64,000 bases of DNA. It comes from Amoebophrya sp. A120 (Eukaryota; Sar; Dinophyceae; Syndiniales; Amoebophryaceae). The stretch is taken from contig CAJINV010000009.1 of the NCBI GenBank assembly GCA_905178155.1, positions 1,791,817 to 1,855,816 on the forward strand, read 5' to 3'. The position numbers and the translations under genes are program-made. The notes beneath the pieces are model-generated. The model was not told the origin of the DNA. It worked only from the letters and a program-made list of their open reading frames with translations, and searched no databases. Numbering within the stretch: the first letter of the stretch is position 1; each line of letters begins with the position of its first letter. Positions 23,102-35,600 of the stretch are shown piece by piece.

Positions 23102-23702
23102 TTATGAAGTTGATCCCATCGCTTTTTTGTGGGCGATTCTGGGCAGCTTCAGCCACTTGCGCGGTGACAAGCACCACATTGATTTGTCGGCACGCTCGAG
23201 CCTTAATACGAGTACGATCATCGTGCCAGTCGAGACCTGATTAAAATAAAGAATGCTACAAGCCAGAACTTCTTCCAAATGAAGACTTTGGTCCGTTTCT
23301 TGCTGCATAGCATCGAGTTTGTTTTTGTACTCGTATTTAGACAATATAAATGACATTATCTATAGGGCTGCGCTGGTACTCATGGATTTGCATCTGCTTA
23401 TCCTCATCCATCGGTGCAGCTAAAATTAAAAATCTCATTAACAAAAAATAGCGGTTGTGCTGCAGCTGCTTCATCTGCCTGAGAAGACTAATCCCTGCAC
23501 GGCCGAGCGGTTCTATCGAATAAACGAAATTTTTTCTGGCGAATTGGAATTTTAACAAAGAAACAGTCAAGCACGAATCACAAAGTTCGCGCCTGTGCGT
23601 GCATATGTTTATGTATTCTTTGCGGTAATCCGCGGATTTTTCACATTTGCTGAAATTCCCATAGAATGTTGTCCGCGCAGCTTCATCTTCTAGTCTTTTC
23701 AT
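23102..23702 (-). CDS. Candidate two-exon gene of unknown function
   Basis: A frame from the ATG at 23702 runs 121 codons and is followed by an overlapping frame that continues to 23102. A GT donor near 23361 (GATAAT|GTCATT) and an acceptor near 23304 (ATGCAG|CAAG) could join them. The product would be Lys/Glu-rich with a Cys pair (ELCDSC). No family is recognised, and AT content is high. It lies 260 bp downstream of the CCCH gene. Confidence 0.28.
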
Positions 23703-23962
23703 TACAAGAAGGCGTGTTAATATTGGAATGCATGTGTAATCTATGTTTTATCTTTACACGAAGAGGACGAAGGATATTTTGACACTCAAAGAGCGTCAAC
23801 ATTGAAGAAAATTCTTTCGATTCCGTGATGGTTTCCGTAGTGATGCAAACGAAAAAACGTTCGCTTTCGGTAGTTTCGTGTTCGTCTTGGCTTCGCCGTC
23901 ACCTACAACGGCTCAAGCTACTCAATGCCTTCTCCTCCTTCTTCCCTGCTTCCCACTGGTGC

Positions 23963-26900
23963 TCATTGGTAAGGGCCATACTGTGGATTTTCCGGAACTT
24001 GCATCGGCGCAAGCGTCATCGCATTGGGATTCTGCAGCTGTTGTCTTTCACGTGAGGTGGAGCTATCAACAAACGGCAGCTGTCCCAAATCCAACGCACC
24101 AGCCTGTTGTATTCTGTGTTGAAGTTGATGTCCAACCATCGTTTGGTATTGCAGCTGCGTCTGCTGCTGCGGCGATTGCGTCCATGCTGGCCCCTGCAGC
24201 ACATTTGGATGAAAAAGAGGCCCCTCCGGTTGCTGCACCAGAGCTCCACCTTGAAAATGTTGGTTAGTCAGCGGTAAGTGATGCGCCATTTGGAGATGAT
24301 ACGGCGATACCTGCGCCTGGTGCCAATGCAGCGGAGAACCTTCTCCACGTGTCCCAGCTCCGGGGCCTGCAGTGCGATCTTCGTGCCATCCTGCGGCGTG
24401 CGGAGGCAATGTTGGAACAAAACCAAACTGATCTGCGTCGACTGGGCCGAGAAAAGGACCGTATGTGTCCCTCAGTTGCGAGTGGTATCCGCCCGGACTT
24501 TGGGACCTGGTGCTTACGTATGACCCCCTCGCGTCGTGGTCCTTGTCCTCTTCTTGGCTATGCAGTCCACTAGCACCACCGACCACGTCCTGATGCAGGT
24601 TCGAGGGAATGCTGAAAACGGTCTTATCGTCGCCGGTGGTGTTTATTACGTGGTGGCGCAAAATCGTTTGATCTCGTCCTGCCTCTGCGTCCTCGTGGTC
24701 TCCCAGCTCATCTGTTGCCTCTCGGCGCTGGTGCAAAACCCCTTGCCTCTCAGCAGCGGCGGCTGCAGTGCGTTCTCGTCCACGTCTCAAACTTCTGCCA
24801 CGGGGGGAAGGCTGTGCTGTATCAATATGCCACGGAAAAAGCCGCCAATTTCCATCTTTATATATCCTTCCTATTGGCAAAGAAACTCATGGTGCAGATC
24901 AACAGAGTCAGAAACTTAATTTATGCAACGAATAAGTAGAAGAATGATCAACTATCGTGATCGGGCACGATTGCTCTGCGTCTTCATTTTGCCTTTTATT
25001 TCTTTCGAGACAGAGGGAGAAACGGGCTGAGCCTATGATCCCGCATGAGCTACAGCATGTACTACGATCACAACCAACAGGAAGAAACAATGAGGAAGGG
25101 GAGTGAATGTTCACAGAATGATAGACCGGGTTGTCAGCGTCCGTTTGATACCCTCCCTCGTCGTCGAATTCATCTTCGCGGTCTCCCAGCCCCTGGACAA
25201 TCGAGGCTGTGAAGAAGGTAATTCATCCAGTTACAGTAGTTTTGTTTGGCGAATGGTCATGCCTCTAGCTCTACTGGTACTACCGCAAAAACTTATACTT
25301 ATATCGTTTCAATTAACATTTGATCATGAAGTTCAAGTTCTTGTACAAAAGCATTTCTAGTAGTACCTGGATGTTGTTGCGAGCCCGTGGAAGGCTGGTT
25401 TCCGGACAAGTCGATAGAGCTGAGGCTCCCAGCGCTCGGAGGAGGAACCCCCGTGCTAGCCGACGAAGCTGCTCCTTGCAAAAATTCTGATTCCGCTCCC
25501 ACTTGCACCTGGGATGCCGGCTGACAGACGAGGAGCCATTGGAGTTTTGTAACAGCATCAGACACGGTTTGTAATTTTAACCGCAGTTCTTGCGTATCCC
25601 TAGTGTCGTCGTGGTGCGCGTCGGGAACTATGTTCGGTTTCAGAAACAAGTTGCGGCAGTGTTCCATTTTCTCCGCTGGCGTGACTTCTCGCAGGCATGT
25701 ATGATAGCAAAACCAAGTCGAATTGTAGGTTAAAGGCGTTTTCGTTGATGCAAGTCCTTCTACTGTGAGTACTGATACTGTCGCAGCTGCAGGGGTGGTC
25801 CTCAGACGGAGGAGACGAGCTTGCTCTTCCAAATAGATCGTCAACATCGACGGTAATAAATCAAACTGCACATCACGCCCCCACGCTGCACCTATAATCT
25901 TTAAGCCCTGAAGCTGCACAGTGCACACTGCATCACTACAGCTTATCATATATGTAACATAAACCTATACGCAGCGTGTAGCTGCTGAAGCAGACTACAC
26001 ATTTGACTATAGCGACTCAGTCTTTTCTCACGATACAGGAATGCCCCGGAAGGATTCGGATTTGGCTGCCACCACAGTCGCACATGCTCCGCAGCGTTTT
26101 CGCTCACTGGTAGGAGCCCAGTCGTCAGGAACTCCGCCTCCTGCTCCTGTGCCAACTGCCACTTGTGGCGCTGGGTCAAAACCAAATTCTGCAGATCGGA
26201 GGTGCCGATCAGCATTTTTTGCCAGTCGGTATTATCCCCAATTTGCCCTTTCAATTTCATGGGAAAAAGCATGGTGGCAGCGCCCGGAGCACCAGCTGGG
26301 TCGTCTTTAAAACGATAGACCGGGACCATTGCCTTCGCGATCTCGCGCCCGACCGCTTGCACATGCGCCCAAGGACGCCCCAAAGAAGTCTGAGGAGAAC
26401 AAAAAGCAGGCTGAGGAGGCACACGCATGCACCACTCCGGTGGTGGAGCAATGTTCTTAGGTTTCAGCACAAGCATGGGCAGGAAACCCACGATCCGTTG
26501 TGGGTCGTGAACGTGTTGCTGAGACCGACCGTGATGATCAAACTTGTTTTCCCAACTACTTGACGGTGGCAAGTCCGTAGCTTCCACCGCGTGCGCGTCC
26601 GCTACGCGGCCGGGGGAATAAAAGTACGGAGTTTCATTGGCGGATCGGGATCCTTGTTGATGCAATAAATTGAAAGCGCTTACTGTTGCTTGTTCCAGCG
26701 GGGCCTGTGAATTCGACGCGGATTGGCCAAGCCCGCACGAGGATCCGTCCTGCTGGTGATCGTCCCACTGCTCGGAGTTTTGTCCTCGCTCCTGCATTTC
26801 TCGTCGCAAATGAGTTATCCTCTCTTCGATTCGCAGCTGTTGCTCGACCATCCATTGCCGCTTTTCCTGATTCATTTGATCCAGAAACAGCTGCGGGAGT

Positions 26901-28336
26901 TGACTGCGGTGGTCCGAAAGCTCCTCCCACAGGCAGGCGCACCGCGCGACTGCCTGCAAATCGTTCTCAAAATGGTTGAGGCACAGTTCGATCTGCTGCC
27001 TCTCTTCGGCACTTTCGGTTGTTGCGGCCCGCATCTGAAGCTGCTCCATGATGTGCAAAAAGTGGCCCACAACTGAACTGCCGACCTCGCGCTTGTGGTT
27101 TTCCGTCTCTGGGTGCGCAAACCGGCAGTGCAAGTTTTGCACGGCCACCGGCTTGTCCCGAAGCAGGTTGTACTTTTCCTCCTCCCACATGAGCCCGTGC
27201 GAGTACACGTACTCCTCGTCTTGGTCTTGCTCAACATCACCGGGAGCACCCTTCCTCCGCCTCCGATCGCTGCAATACCGATTGCAAGAATATGGGCTGC
27301 TGTTGCAGATTTCCGTCTTCCACTGATTGTGCTCGTTCGCCTCAGCCAGCGAGTGCGCAAATGCACAACTACTTCTACGCCCTGCTCGCGGCCTGCTGCG
27401 GTCGCAATGACCTTCGCCAGCAAACCTGTTTATTCACATTTAATTTCATTGCGAAGAGATGTCGTAGTGGTCGATGGCGCACTTACTTCCACAAGGGTAA
27501 AGTGAACAGTGCGAGAGTAGAAGGCAGTTGTTGGGGATAGTCTACAACAAGTCTTGTCGCGAGCTCTTAGTCTTGTCGCACGACACGCGCAACTGTGCTG
27601 ATGGATATACTCAAATAAAATCAAGTGAAACGCAACGCCAAGGGCAATAAATGATAACGACGGGCGTGTCTTTTGCTTCTTGCGTGGGTTTGGTCACGGT
27701 GAAATAGAGCAAAATCTTCGTCCATTGTTGAAGAATATGAATAATTATGAATTCGTGGACTTACCAACAGAATCGGGTTTTTTCGACCAAAAACCTGTTG
27801 CAATATTTTTGTTCTCGTCGCCGCCAGACGTGGGGCTCAGGCGGGGAACCGGGAGCGGGCTCCTCGTGACGCCGCTGCTCGCGGACACGAGCGGCACGGC
27901 CTGCATCGGTGGCCGACGAAGAAGATGCGCCGGATGCCCAAGTTGCAACACGGTCTACTACGGCCCCTTCTTCTCCCTGATTATTTTGAGCGGTCATGGT
28001 GGTGGTGTGAACAGGACCTTCAGGTCTGCTTTGTTCTTGGCGTTCACGACGTGGTTGACCATGCCGGTAACCACGCCGGCCACTGGCCACCAGAGACTGG
28101 GAGGCCTGCTGCTGCTGCTGCTGTTGCAGCTGATCATCTCCATGTTCATCAGTCCAAGGCCCCAAAAGTCTGCGGCTTTCCCTCGTCGTGGTCGGGTACA
28201 ACTCCGTGCCTCGCAACACGGCCGCGCGGGACAGCAAAATACACCGGTCGTGGCGGAGATCAAACAGAACCAGCACGGCAAGCGCCGCCTTCTGGTAAAC
28301 GCGAGAAATGCTCTTACTTTGTCTTAGGGAATCCAT
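23963..28336 (-). CDS. CCCH zinc-finger RNA-binding protein, four exons
   Basis: Exons 28336-27765, 27425 to about 25965, about 25941-25367 and 24870-23963 encode about 1,170 residues. Intron 1 (339 bp, GTAAGT...AACAG) joins KTRFC to WFAGEGHC in phase and completes a TIS11-like finger: KTRFC...GHC...SSCAFAHSLAE, then QWKTEIC as the next lead-in and a second finger ending NLHCRFAHPE. Intron 3 (496 bp, 25366-24871) is GT-AG and in phase. Exons 2 and 3 are in different frames and need a very short intron of 23 or 29 nt (from 25964) or a frameshift. The rest is Gln/Pro/His-rich. The family binds AU-rich mRNA and controls its stability or translation. The start is the ATG at 28336. Confidence 0.7.
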
Positions 28337-28834
28337 CTTTTACATGCAGGGTTTTTCTTATAGTGTTTTTTGAGTAAGTGTAAGCAGGTAGTACGTCGAT
28401 ATAATGAAAAATAAGTGCGTCAACATGTCTCGTCTTCACGTACAATTACCAATAGCTTCATCGATCGCTTTAGCGTGAGGTGGATATACTAATTAACCTC
28501 GTTAGTAGTTTTTAGATCTGCGACGTCAATCTGTCGTGATTGATGCAATAGCAATCTTGTGGTCTGCTCCAGTTTATAGCTTCTACGTGTCAGCGGATCG
28601 ATGCAGACGCGATTTTCGGAGGCAGACACGAGAGGAAAAAGGACACGCTCAATTATTGCGTGGCGGGTCGAAATCTAAAACGTAAAACAAAAGGAAAAGA
28701 TTCTTTGTCTTTTCTCAATGTCGTCGCTATCATGGAAGAAATGTAAAAGGTTCTTGAGCAAGGCCTTCCAGCGAACCTTTCAAGAGCTTAAGGTATGACA
28801 AGAAAAACGACTTTTGCCGTGCGAACCATGTGAA

Positions 28835-29065
28835 TCATAACTGAAACTGTACCTCTACTTGAAAGTACTCGATCAGAATGAACCATTTCAACTGGTGCCT
28901 GTTTAAAGTAGAGAAAGCTAAAGCTTTGAAGACGTTGCCAAAGATTTGCATTTGTGGGCCTACTCCTGGGAGGACAGAGACGTAAGACCACGGGTTTGCC
29001 AGGATGATCTTCTTGTCACGTAGAAGACTTGTGGCTGAGGCTGAGCTTTGATATTGATTTTCCAT
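28835..29065 (-). CDS. Candidate short exon
   Basis: A frame of 76 codons starts at an ATG at 29065. It has a mixed, protein-like composition (NPWSYVSVLPGVGPQMQIFG) and a possible donor GAG|GTACAG near its end. There is no similarity I recognise, and it may be chance. Confidence 0.22.
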   Translation of the reverse strand: MENQYQSSASATSLLRDKKIILANPWSYVSVLPGVGPQMQIFGNVFKALAFSTLNRHQLKWFILIEYFQVEVQFQL

Positions 29066-32000
29066 ACGATAAAATGTGCAATAACACCAAATCAGGTCGC
29101 CGGGGTGGTGGTCAGCATGCGACTACACTGGTGCCGCCCGGGGATCTTTTTTTTCTTTTGCATCAAATACTCGCATATGTTGTCATCCTAGGCCCCAACA
29201 TCTTACGAACCAAAGGAGATAACTACGCCTGCGCATGCTGTTGTAGCAATGCAGGCAGGGCACACTCGGATCTTGAAAAAGCATCTAGATCTAGTTGTAC
29301 TTCACTAAAGAAGTTTTTCATCAATTCAACGGTAGAACATTCGGCGGAAGAAACCACGGCCACGGGCCACGGGCGCTTTGAATTTGAAAATATCTTTCTT
29401 CATCTTCATACTTCGTTTTGCACTAAAACTAGAGCTCCGAAAAAGTAGGGGTCAGGACAAGCCCTTTTTCCGTCCGTTCAGATCAGTGAGTTGCTTCCGA
29501 AAAAGATTCGATCTATGTGAGAGTCCAGAATCCACCATTATCAAGCGTGAACTAGCAACCTGCTATTTTCCATCTGGGACACTTCTGAATTGATTTAGAT
29601 CTAGTAATTCTATCTTCATCATACACGGTAAAATTATGCAGCTTTGGTCCTCCGACTCCGACTCCGAGCGTTGATGCAAACAAGAAATGGTGCTTGTTGC
29701 GGCCAAAATACTTACAGGTCAGTATGCTTATGCGTTGCAGCATTGTATAGGTTGTACGCGATTGGGATCATTATCGAAACCGTTTCTGGACGGGCGTCGC
29801 ATAGTCTGCAAACCTGCTCTCCTGATGCGGTGGAATGAAGCAATCTACCCAACGACTAGCACCAGCAACAGTTTCCAAAATTACATCTCAGCAGCGTACT
29901 TCTTGTGCCCCCCCTGTTAGAGTTGTTTGTTCCTATTGCTATTGGGGGGTAGAGTTGTTTCTTTATGAATTTTCAAAATTCAAACTAACATCAGTTTGAT
30001 TTTGTCATTTCTAGGCAACAGATCAGCATCAGCCGCTGCTACTATCTAACTTTCTGAGCGGATAAGGGCTATTTATTCATCCTATTCGGTCGCTTCCTAT
30101 GAAAAAGCTGCTATGAGCGAGATCTTCTTTCCGCTGTCTGCAATACAAGTACGATTAGAACTGATCAGCATACAATCATATTCATATATGGGTAGTACAA
30201 GAAGGTGAAAAATACTAACTTTAAGATAGTCGTTTTTTGTGTTCTAGGCCGAAGCACGCCTCCGGTTTTTCAGCTCCTTCTCAACGTGAAAGATTTTCAT
30301 CAAAATATATACAAAATCAAACTATACACGAGGACTTCTAAAACTGTATTTCATCTTGTTGTTCTTCTATACTATAATCGATGTTGCTGGTGTTCTTGTC
30401 TCAGAATCGACCGTGCTGGGTGTTTATCCGTGGTACGTACCTTCAGAAGTACTGAACGAACAAGCGCGTTGTTGTTGTAGCTTCTTTACGCAACTACAAT
30501 CCCAGCGCCATCAGAGCGCCCTCATGTAGAGCTGATATCTACCTGTTGTATCTGCATTTTCGCGCAGTCTTGCTTTTCTATTTCTTCTTCACAGGTTAAA
30601 AGCGAGCGAGATGAGGTCGATTTCATCTTCTCACTCAGCACGGTCAAGATTGCCAGCGCAGAAGCGCAGCAAGCTGCGTGAAGTTTCTTTGCTCCCTTCG
30701 TCATTTCGTGAAGGGCACATCTTCTGCCACTGCACTCATAACGACTTGCGCTTATTAAGTTGTTCTAATGCTAATCACACCCTGTTTGCTCTAATATCAC
30801 ATCTATCTTCACACGTGTAAAACATCGACAAATCGAAATCTAGTACAGCTACAGGTACAGCCTACTGATGCTCCGACGCATGGTTATGAAGTAGTAAAAC
30901 CAGCCCACTCTCTTGCGTCTTCTTTACCGGAGCGCCTCGCTGTTTCTACTACAACTTCCAAGGTCTGTGTGGATGCCTGTGCAGAAAACTTCTAATACGC
31001 TGAAGGTAAATATCAATCTTGTCTGTCATATTAGAGTGTTAGTAGCACTGACGGCCGCCTGCCACTGAGATCAGATTCATATGGTGCCTCAATGCCTGAG
31101 GTCAAGGTCTTTGCTTGAGAAATCGATCTAGTACTACGAGGATGTAGGAATTCGTTCAATACCCTAAAAATTCTTGCGCGATTGTGTTTGCGTTTCGTTT
31201 TATTTCTTATCGCCAACAACTACAGCATAAATGCACTTTTTTTGAGTCTGTCCGCCGGAATGAGACCCTTGCGGGCGTAAACGTCTACATCATCATCACC
31301 CTCATCGACAAAACGCGTGGCATTTATATTTTCCGTTGGAGTTAAGATTTAGCGTTACCAACACCATCGCGATCATCGCCTCCCAAGTGCACTGCAGTTG
31401 AAGTGCAATAAAAGATGAATGACCGGATATTGATGAAAAAGATTACGAATAGTAAGCTTCGGATTCATCTTGACCTCGGGCGCTTCAGGTTTCACAAAGG
31501 AAAGGGCCCCATGTTGAAGCGAATCCTAACCAAGTTTTTGTAGCTTGTAAAATATTGCTTTTTTTTATCTATACGACCTTACACTGAATCTTAAATACAA
31601 ATACTGCCCAGGTTATTCCTTCAACATCTTTACAACCCTTCCCCCTTCCTGTCATTCTCGCAGTTATATATAAACTTGTTTAGTTGATGTAGATGTAGCG
31701 CTTCACAATGCTAGTGGTCTTTACTTTTAATTTGAAATCACGTCGAGCAACTACAGCTCGAAAGCGAAAGCATCAACATGCGCGATTAAGTTTAAGTTAG
31801 TATGAGTAAATTGCTAAAAGAATGCCAGCGTCATTCGGACAACTTTATCGAGCTGGCGTGCCTTTGCGCGTTAGTTGCTCTTGATGTGATGCTTGCCGCG
31901 TTCGGTAAGACTAAGAAATGATTGACGCGCCAGGAGCTCTTCAGTACTGCTTGAGATGAGCTTTAGCAGTATAAGTAGTAGATAATGATAAGTATTGATA

Positions 32001-32116
32001 TGCGAACGGCTTCAAAAGAACTGATGCGCAGGTGACACCGCTTCTCTGTTGGGCTTACATATTGATAAATTGATAATGATATTCCATCAAATCCGCTTTG
32101 GCATGTGGAAAAAGAT

Positions 32117-32504
32117 TCAAGAAGTTGCAGGCTGGCACCAAAAATCGCCGATGCAGCTCTCTTCAACCCGATGACGCCGAGGGAAAAGAAGATGCGCCCG
32201 AATACTGCTCCCAATGTGCCGGGGACGGTGTGCGCGAAGGCGTCGTCGAGGGTGCGCGCAACGCCGGAGAGCTACGAACCGAGCTGCGCCCTCGTTCAGA
32301 TGAGTCGACTGGTGACCCCCGATCGTCTTGTCCACCATGATGTCCCCAGAAGCAGTAAGGCGGAATCACGACCCCATTGGGCGAGCACGATGCTCCATAT
32401 GGAAGCGCCGTATGGGCGTCGCCCATGATCATCGTCGCCGGGTTTATGGCACCTGTTCGTCCACATGAGTTCATGTTGAGTAATACACAAGCGAAAGCGC
32501 GCAT
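32117..32504 (-). CDS. Candidate exon in a GC-rich island
   Basis: A sharp GC-rich island of about 390 bp sits in AT-rich sequence, and all three minus frames stay open for long parts of it. One frame starts at an ATG at 32475-32473. Another, after a TAG acceptor near 32273, gives a Gly/Phe-rich helix (TVPGTLGAVFGRIFFSLGV). I cannot choose a frame or name a family. Confidence 0.28.
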
Positions 32505-32691
32505 GAACGTAAAATGGATACATATTCATATTGGCGATAGCTGCTTTTTACAATAGTCTAACTACGGTATTTACAATTGGATTACCTTCATTCGCAACTC
32601 CATCGCTCAAATGAAAGTCATCTGCAGCTCACGTATTTAGCCCGTAAGACCACGACGTGACGAACGAGCGATGGAAAAGCTCGGGCTAGAT

Positions 32692-35600
32692 TTACGAGGG
32701 AGTCCAACTGTACGCCTTGAAAAAAAAAAAAGAACCTCCGTAAAGCGTCAAAACAAAGTAAGCACCTTCTCCTCGTTGCGGCTGCGGGTAGCAGTATGCA
32801 GCGGATAGCTGCAGTTCTTCGTCCTCCGGTAAACTGTAGTGGTACGTGGAATTGAAGGACATTGGCGAAGACGCACTCGGCCCAGAAAAACCATATCCAG
32901 GGACGACGTGGCGCTCTGCGGCTACGGGAGTGGCTGTTGTGGCACCAGTATGGGGCGATGGCCAGATGAAACCATGCTGACCTGCATTGTGGAACACCGC
33001 CGGAGTACTACTACTTGAAGAAGATGCTGGCGCGTTGGCCAGCTGCTGCAGCTATACCGGCTCTGGTGGGCACGAAAAGGGACTCTCCTGCAGCTGCTGC
33101 TGTAGCGGTTGTGGTGCGGGACAAGGCAGAGCAGGTGGCAGAGCAGCAATTACAGCGGCCTTGCCGGTCTCCAAGGGTCCAACGATAGCGGGAGGCAGCA
33201 AGTTGCACACTGCGGTCCGCTATCCTGTGCAAAAGTATCGCGCTCGTCCTACTTCTTGCAGTCGACGTCGTCCTGCATGACAAGTCTCTGTTCAAAGACA
33301 AAGGTACGTAAATCAATAACATTGAAAATTCTGCTTTTAAACTTGAAGATTTTGTGATGCAATTGCGACTAGTGCGATGACTCTACAATGGATTTGGATA
33401 TCCGCATCTGGTCCCTACTGATGTGACCAGTCTCTCCCTCGGGCGTTGCGGGCAGGCACACCGGGACCCAGACGGGCGGAAACACCGGTAGGGGTTTCAG
33501 CCACAGTTCCTCGCAAAAAAGGCCTCGCTCTTTGGGACCTACGGCTTGCAGCGTTGCTGTCATACCGTGGCCGCCATGCTGCTGCGGCAAACCCCACCAG
33601 AAAGGCACGCGGCCACTGTTGTTCCGGTCGATCCTCACGCCGTTGTAGGATACGAAGGTCGCACTATCGTATGGCGTCTGGAGCACGGCGTCCAGATCGT
33701 CCTGTATGGCGAACGCGATCGGCCGATTCGCAGAGCCCTGTACTCCAACTGTGATGTGACGAAAACTGTACTGATTCGAGACGGGATCGCGCTGCAGCTG
33801 CACGATCGGTACAAAGCTTCTCGTCTGCCCCTCGTGCGCCATGGCAGTCTGGTACCAAGAATTAAATAGTGCTCCTGGCGTAAAGACGTTGGTCATTGGA
33901 ACAGGCACAGGCACGAACGCTGGTTGATTGTGCTCCAGCAGTTCTTTTTCTTGCGGGGACGACGGAGACCCTCCTGCCGCGATGGCGGCCGCAAGAGCTA
34001 GAGGGCGAGGACCTCCAGCCGTCTCTGCAGGCATCGTTTGTTTATTTCTAGTTTCCAGTTGTTCGGCGACCGGTGCAGCAAAGGAACGGTCTCCGGAACT
34101 GGCACTGGCTTCACCGAACATCGACGAAGGACCTGCGGCCATCACGTTCCTCGGTGTCGCAGATTTTTCAGCCTCACTGTCACTGTCGACCAGGCTGTGC
34201 CAGCAGCGTGTTTCTTCTTTAACTGTCGTTTTTTGTAAATCTTGAACTTTAAACTCTAACGCTGTGCCATCGGACTCGTAGCCCTCGTCTCCGCTTTCCT
34301 CGTCCTGTTCTTTCTTCAGCGCCATGGCGATCTGTTGATAGAAGTCTCTGCTGGACGAAGCTCTGTACTTGCTCGGCATGTGTGACCAGTTCGCACCGTC
34401 CCATACGTTCGTCATCGCCAGAAAATTCCGCAGGCCAACTTCATTCATAATCATAACTTCCTCGTCTTGTAGTCGTGCGGCCCCACTGGCCGCACCCGCA
34501 GAAAAATTGTCCCCGGACCTGGAAGTCGGCTTCAGCTCCAAGTTGTTGTCTATGTAACACTATGCATGTGCAATCTTGTGTTCTATTTGTCAGGAGGCGG
34601 ATGATAGGAACAAAATGAGAAGTCAGCTGTGGCTGTAGGAGCACACCAGGAGCAGGTGGTGGGGGCCAAGAATTACACGAACGATCATGGCCCGACCACC
34701 CGGATAAATGTAGGCCACTGTGTTGTAGTTGTTGATGGGTCGTGCGTGGTCATCTGCGTGCTGTTGCAAGCATTAATCTGCCGCCTCGTCCGCCACTACA
34801 AGCAATAACACTTTGAGATGCCAATGTTGACCTTGACGCTGAGTCGTCCGCGAGCTGGGCTCGAAGCCAGGGAGTGCTGGCGGCGCTCCTAATTGCACAG
34901 ACATAATCATAATCTGGCTTGAGTACTACATCTTCATCACAGAGTAGCAGAAAATCTTCATGCCAGTGAATAAAATGAGCCTCCTCCTCCTGACAAGACC
35001 AAGAACAAATCTGCCACCGATAAATGAAGCAAGAAGTCTTTGTATTCTTTGGTAATCGTTCCATCGTTCTTGATGTTCTTTCGCGTTTCCTTAAGAATGC
35101 TCCGATAATGCGCCAACATCGAGGTGCCGGGGACGCGGACAGAGCCTTCCAAATTTGGGTGCGCCCAAACGCAAAACAAATGGTTGAGGTATGGGGGCAA
35201 GTCATGCGGAGCCCGGTTCGCTTTACACTGGTTCTGGTTGCAGCTATCAGCATTGGAACTTTAACACGCGTTCGTCTTCCAGGTGTTGTTTTTGTCCAAC
35301 TCGCTGATCTTATGCGCAAACACACACGCGTCGCCATCCGATCCATGCCTACACGGCTGACCGCTTCCGAAATGGTACCTGTTGAAAGAATACTTGTGAC
35401 TGTGAGGAGGAGATAGTCACAATCTCATAAGACAGACACTTCGAAGATGAATGTCGATGCTTTCCTTCATCGTGCATAAAATTGCAAGATGAAGATGTAA
35501 CAAACTATCGCGCAGAGGAGCCGTTGATGTGGAATGGAAAATGAACAAATTGTGGGCAGCAAGGAGGAAGAGCAACACACACTGCATATAGACAAATGCA

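Larger units (their letters stand above)
20474..23962. other. Long AT-rich intergenic region with possible exons
   Basis: Most of this 3.5 kb is AT-rich and holds only short frames. Two parts stand out and are listed separately: a GC-richer frame at 21163-21510 and a pair of frames at 23102-23702. A T-rich plus-strand tract (runs of 8-12 T) occupies about 21540-21740. The 14-mer AAAGATCCAGAAAA occurs twice, near 21854 and 21922. Confidence 0.4.
28337..32691. other. Long AT-rich intergenic region
   Basis: About 4.3 kb between the two CCCH genes. Nearly all of it is AT-rich with short unrelated frames on both strands. Two places are candidates and are listed separately (28835-29065 and 32117-32504). 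I see no tRNA, rRNA or clear repeat. It contains the 5' flank of the right-hand CCCH gene's neighbour and presumably its promoter. Confidence 0.4.

Noticed and set aside
26872-27423. Alternative minus-strand frame over the CCCH exon
   Set aside because: The other frame holds the zinc ligands (SSCAFAH, WKTEIC, NLHCRFAH), so this one is a shadow.
27430-27624. A separate first exon ending at a GTAAGT donor
   Set aside because: It falls inside the 339-bp intron whose outer junction completes the KTRFC-W zinc finger in phase, so it is probably intronic chance sequence.
34750-35346. A 198-codon minus frame over the CCCH paralogue
   Set aside because: Its first two thirds overlap the zinc-finger frame and read as Arg/Ser-rich shadow. 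The last part may include a real exon but I could not place its junctions.
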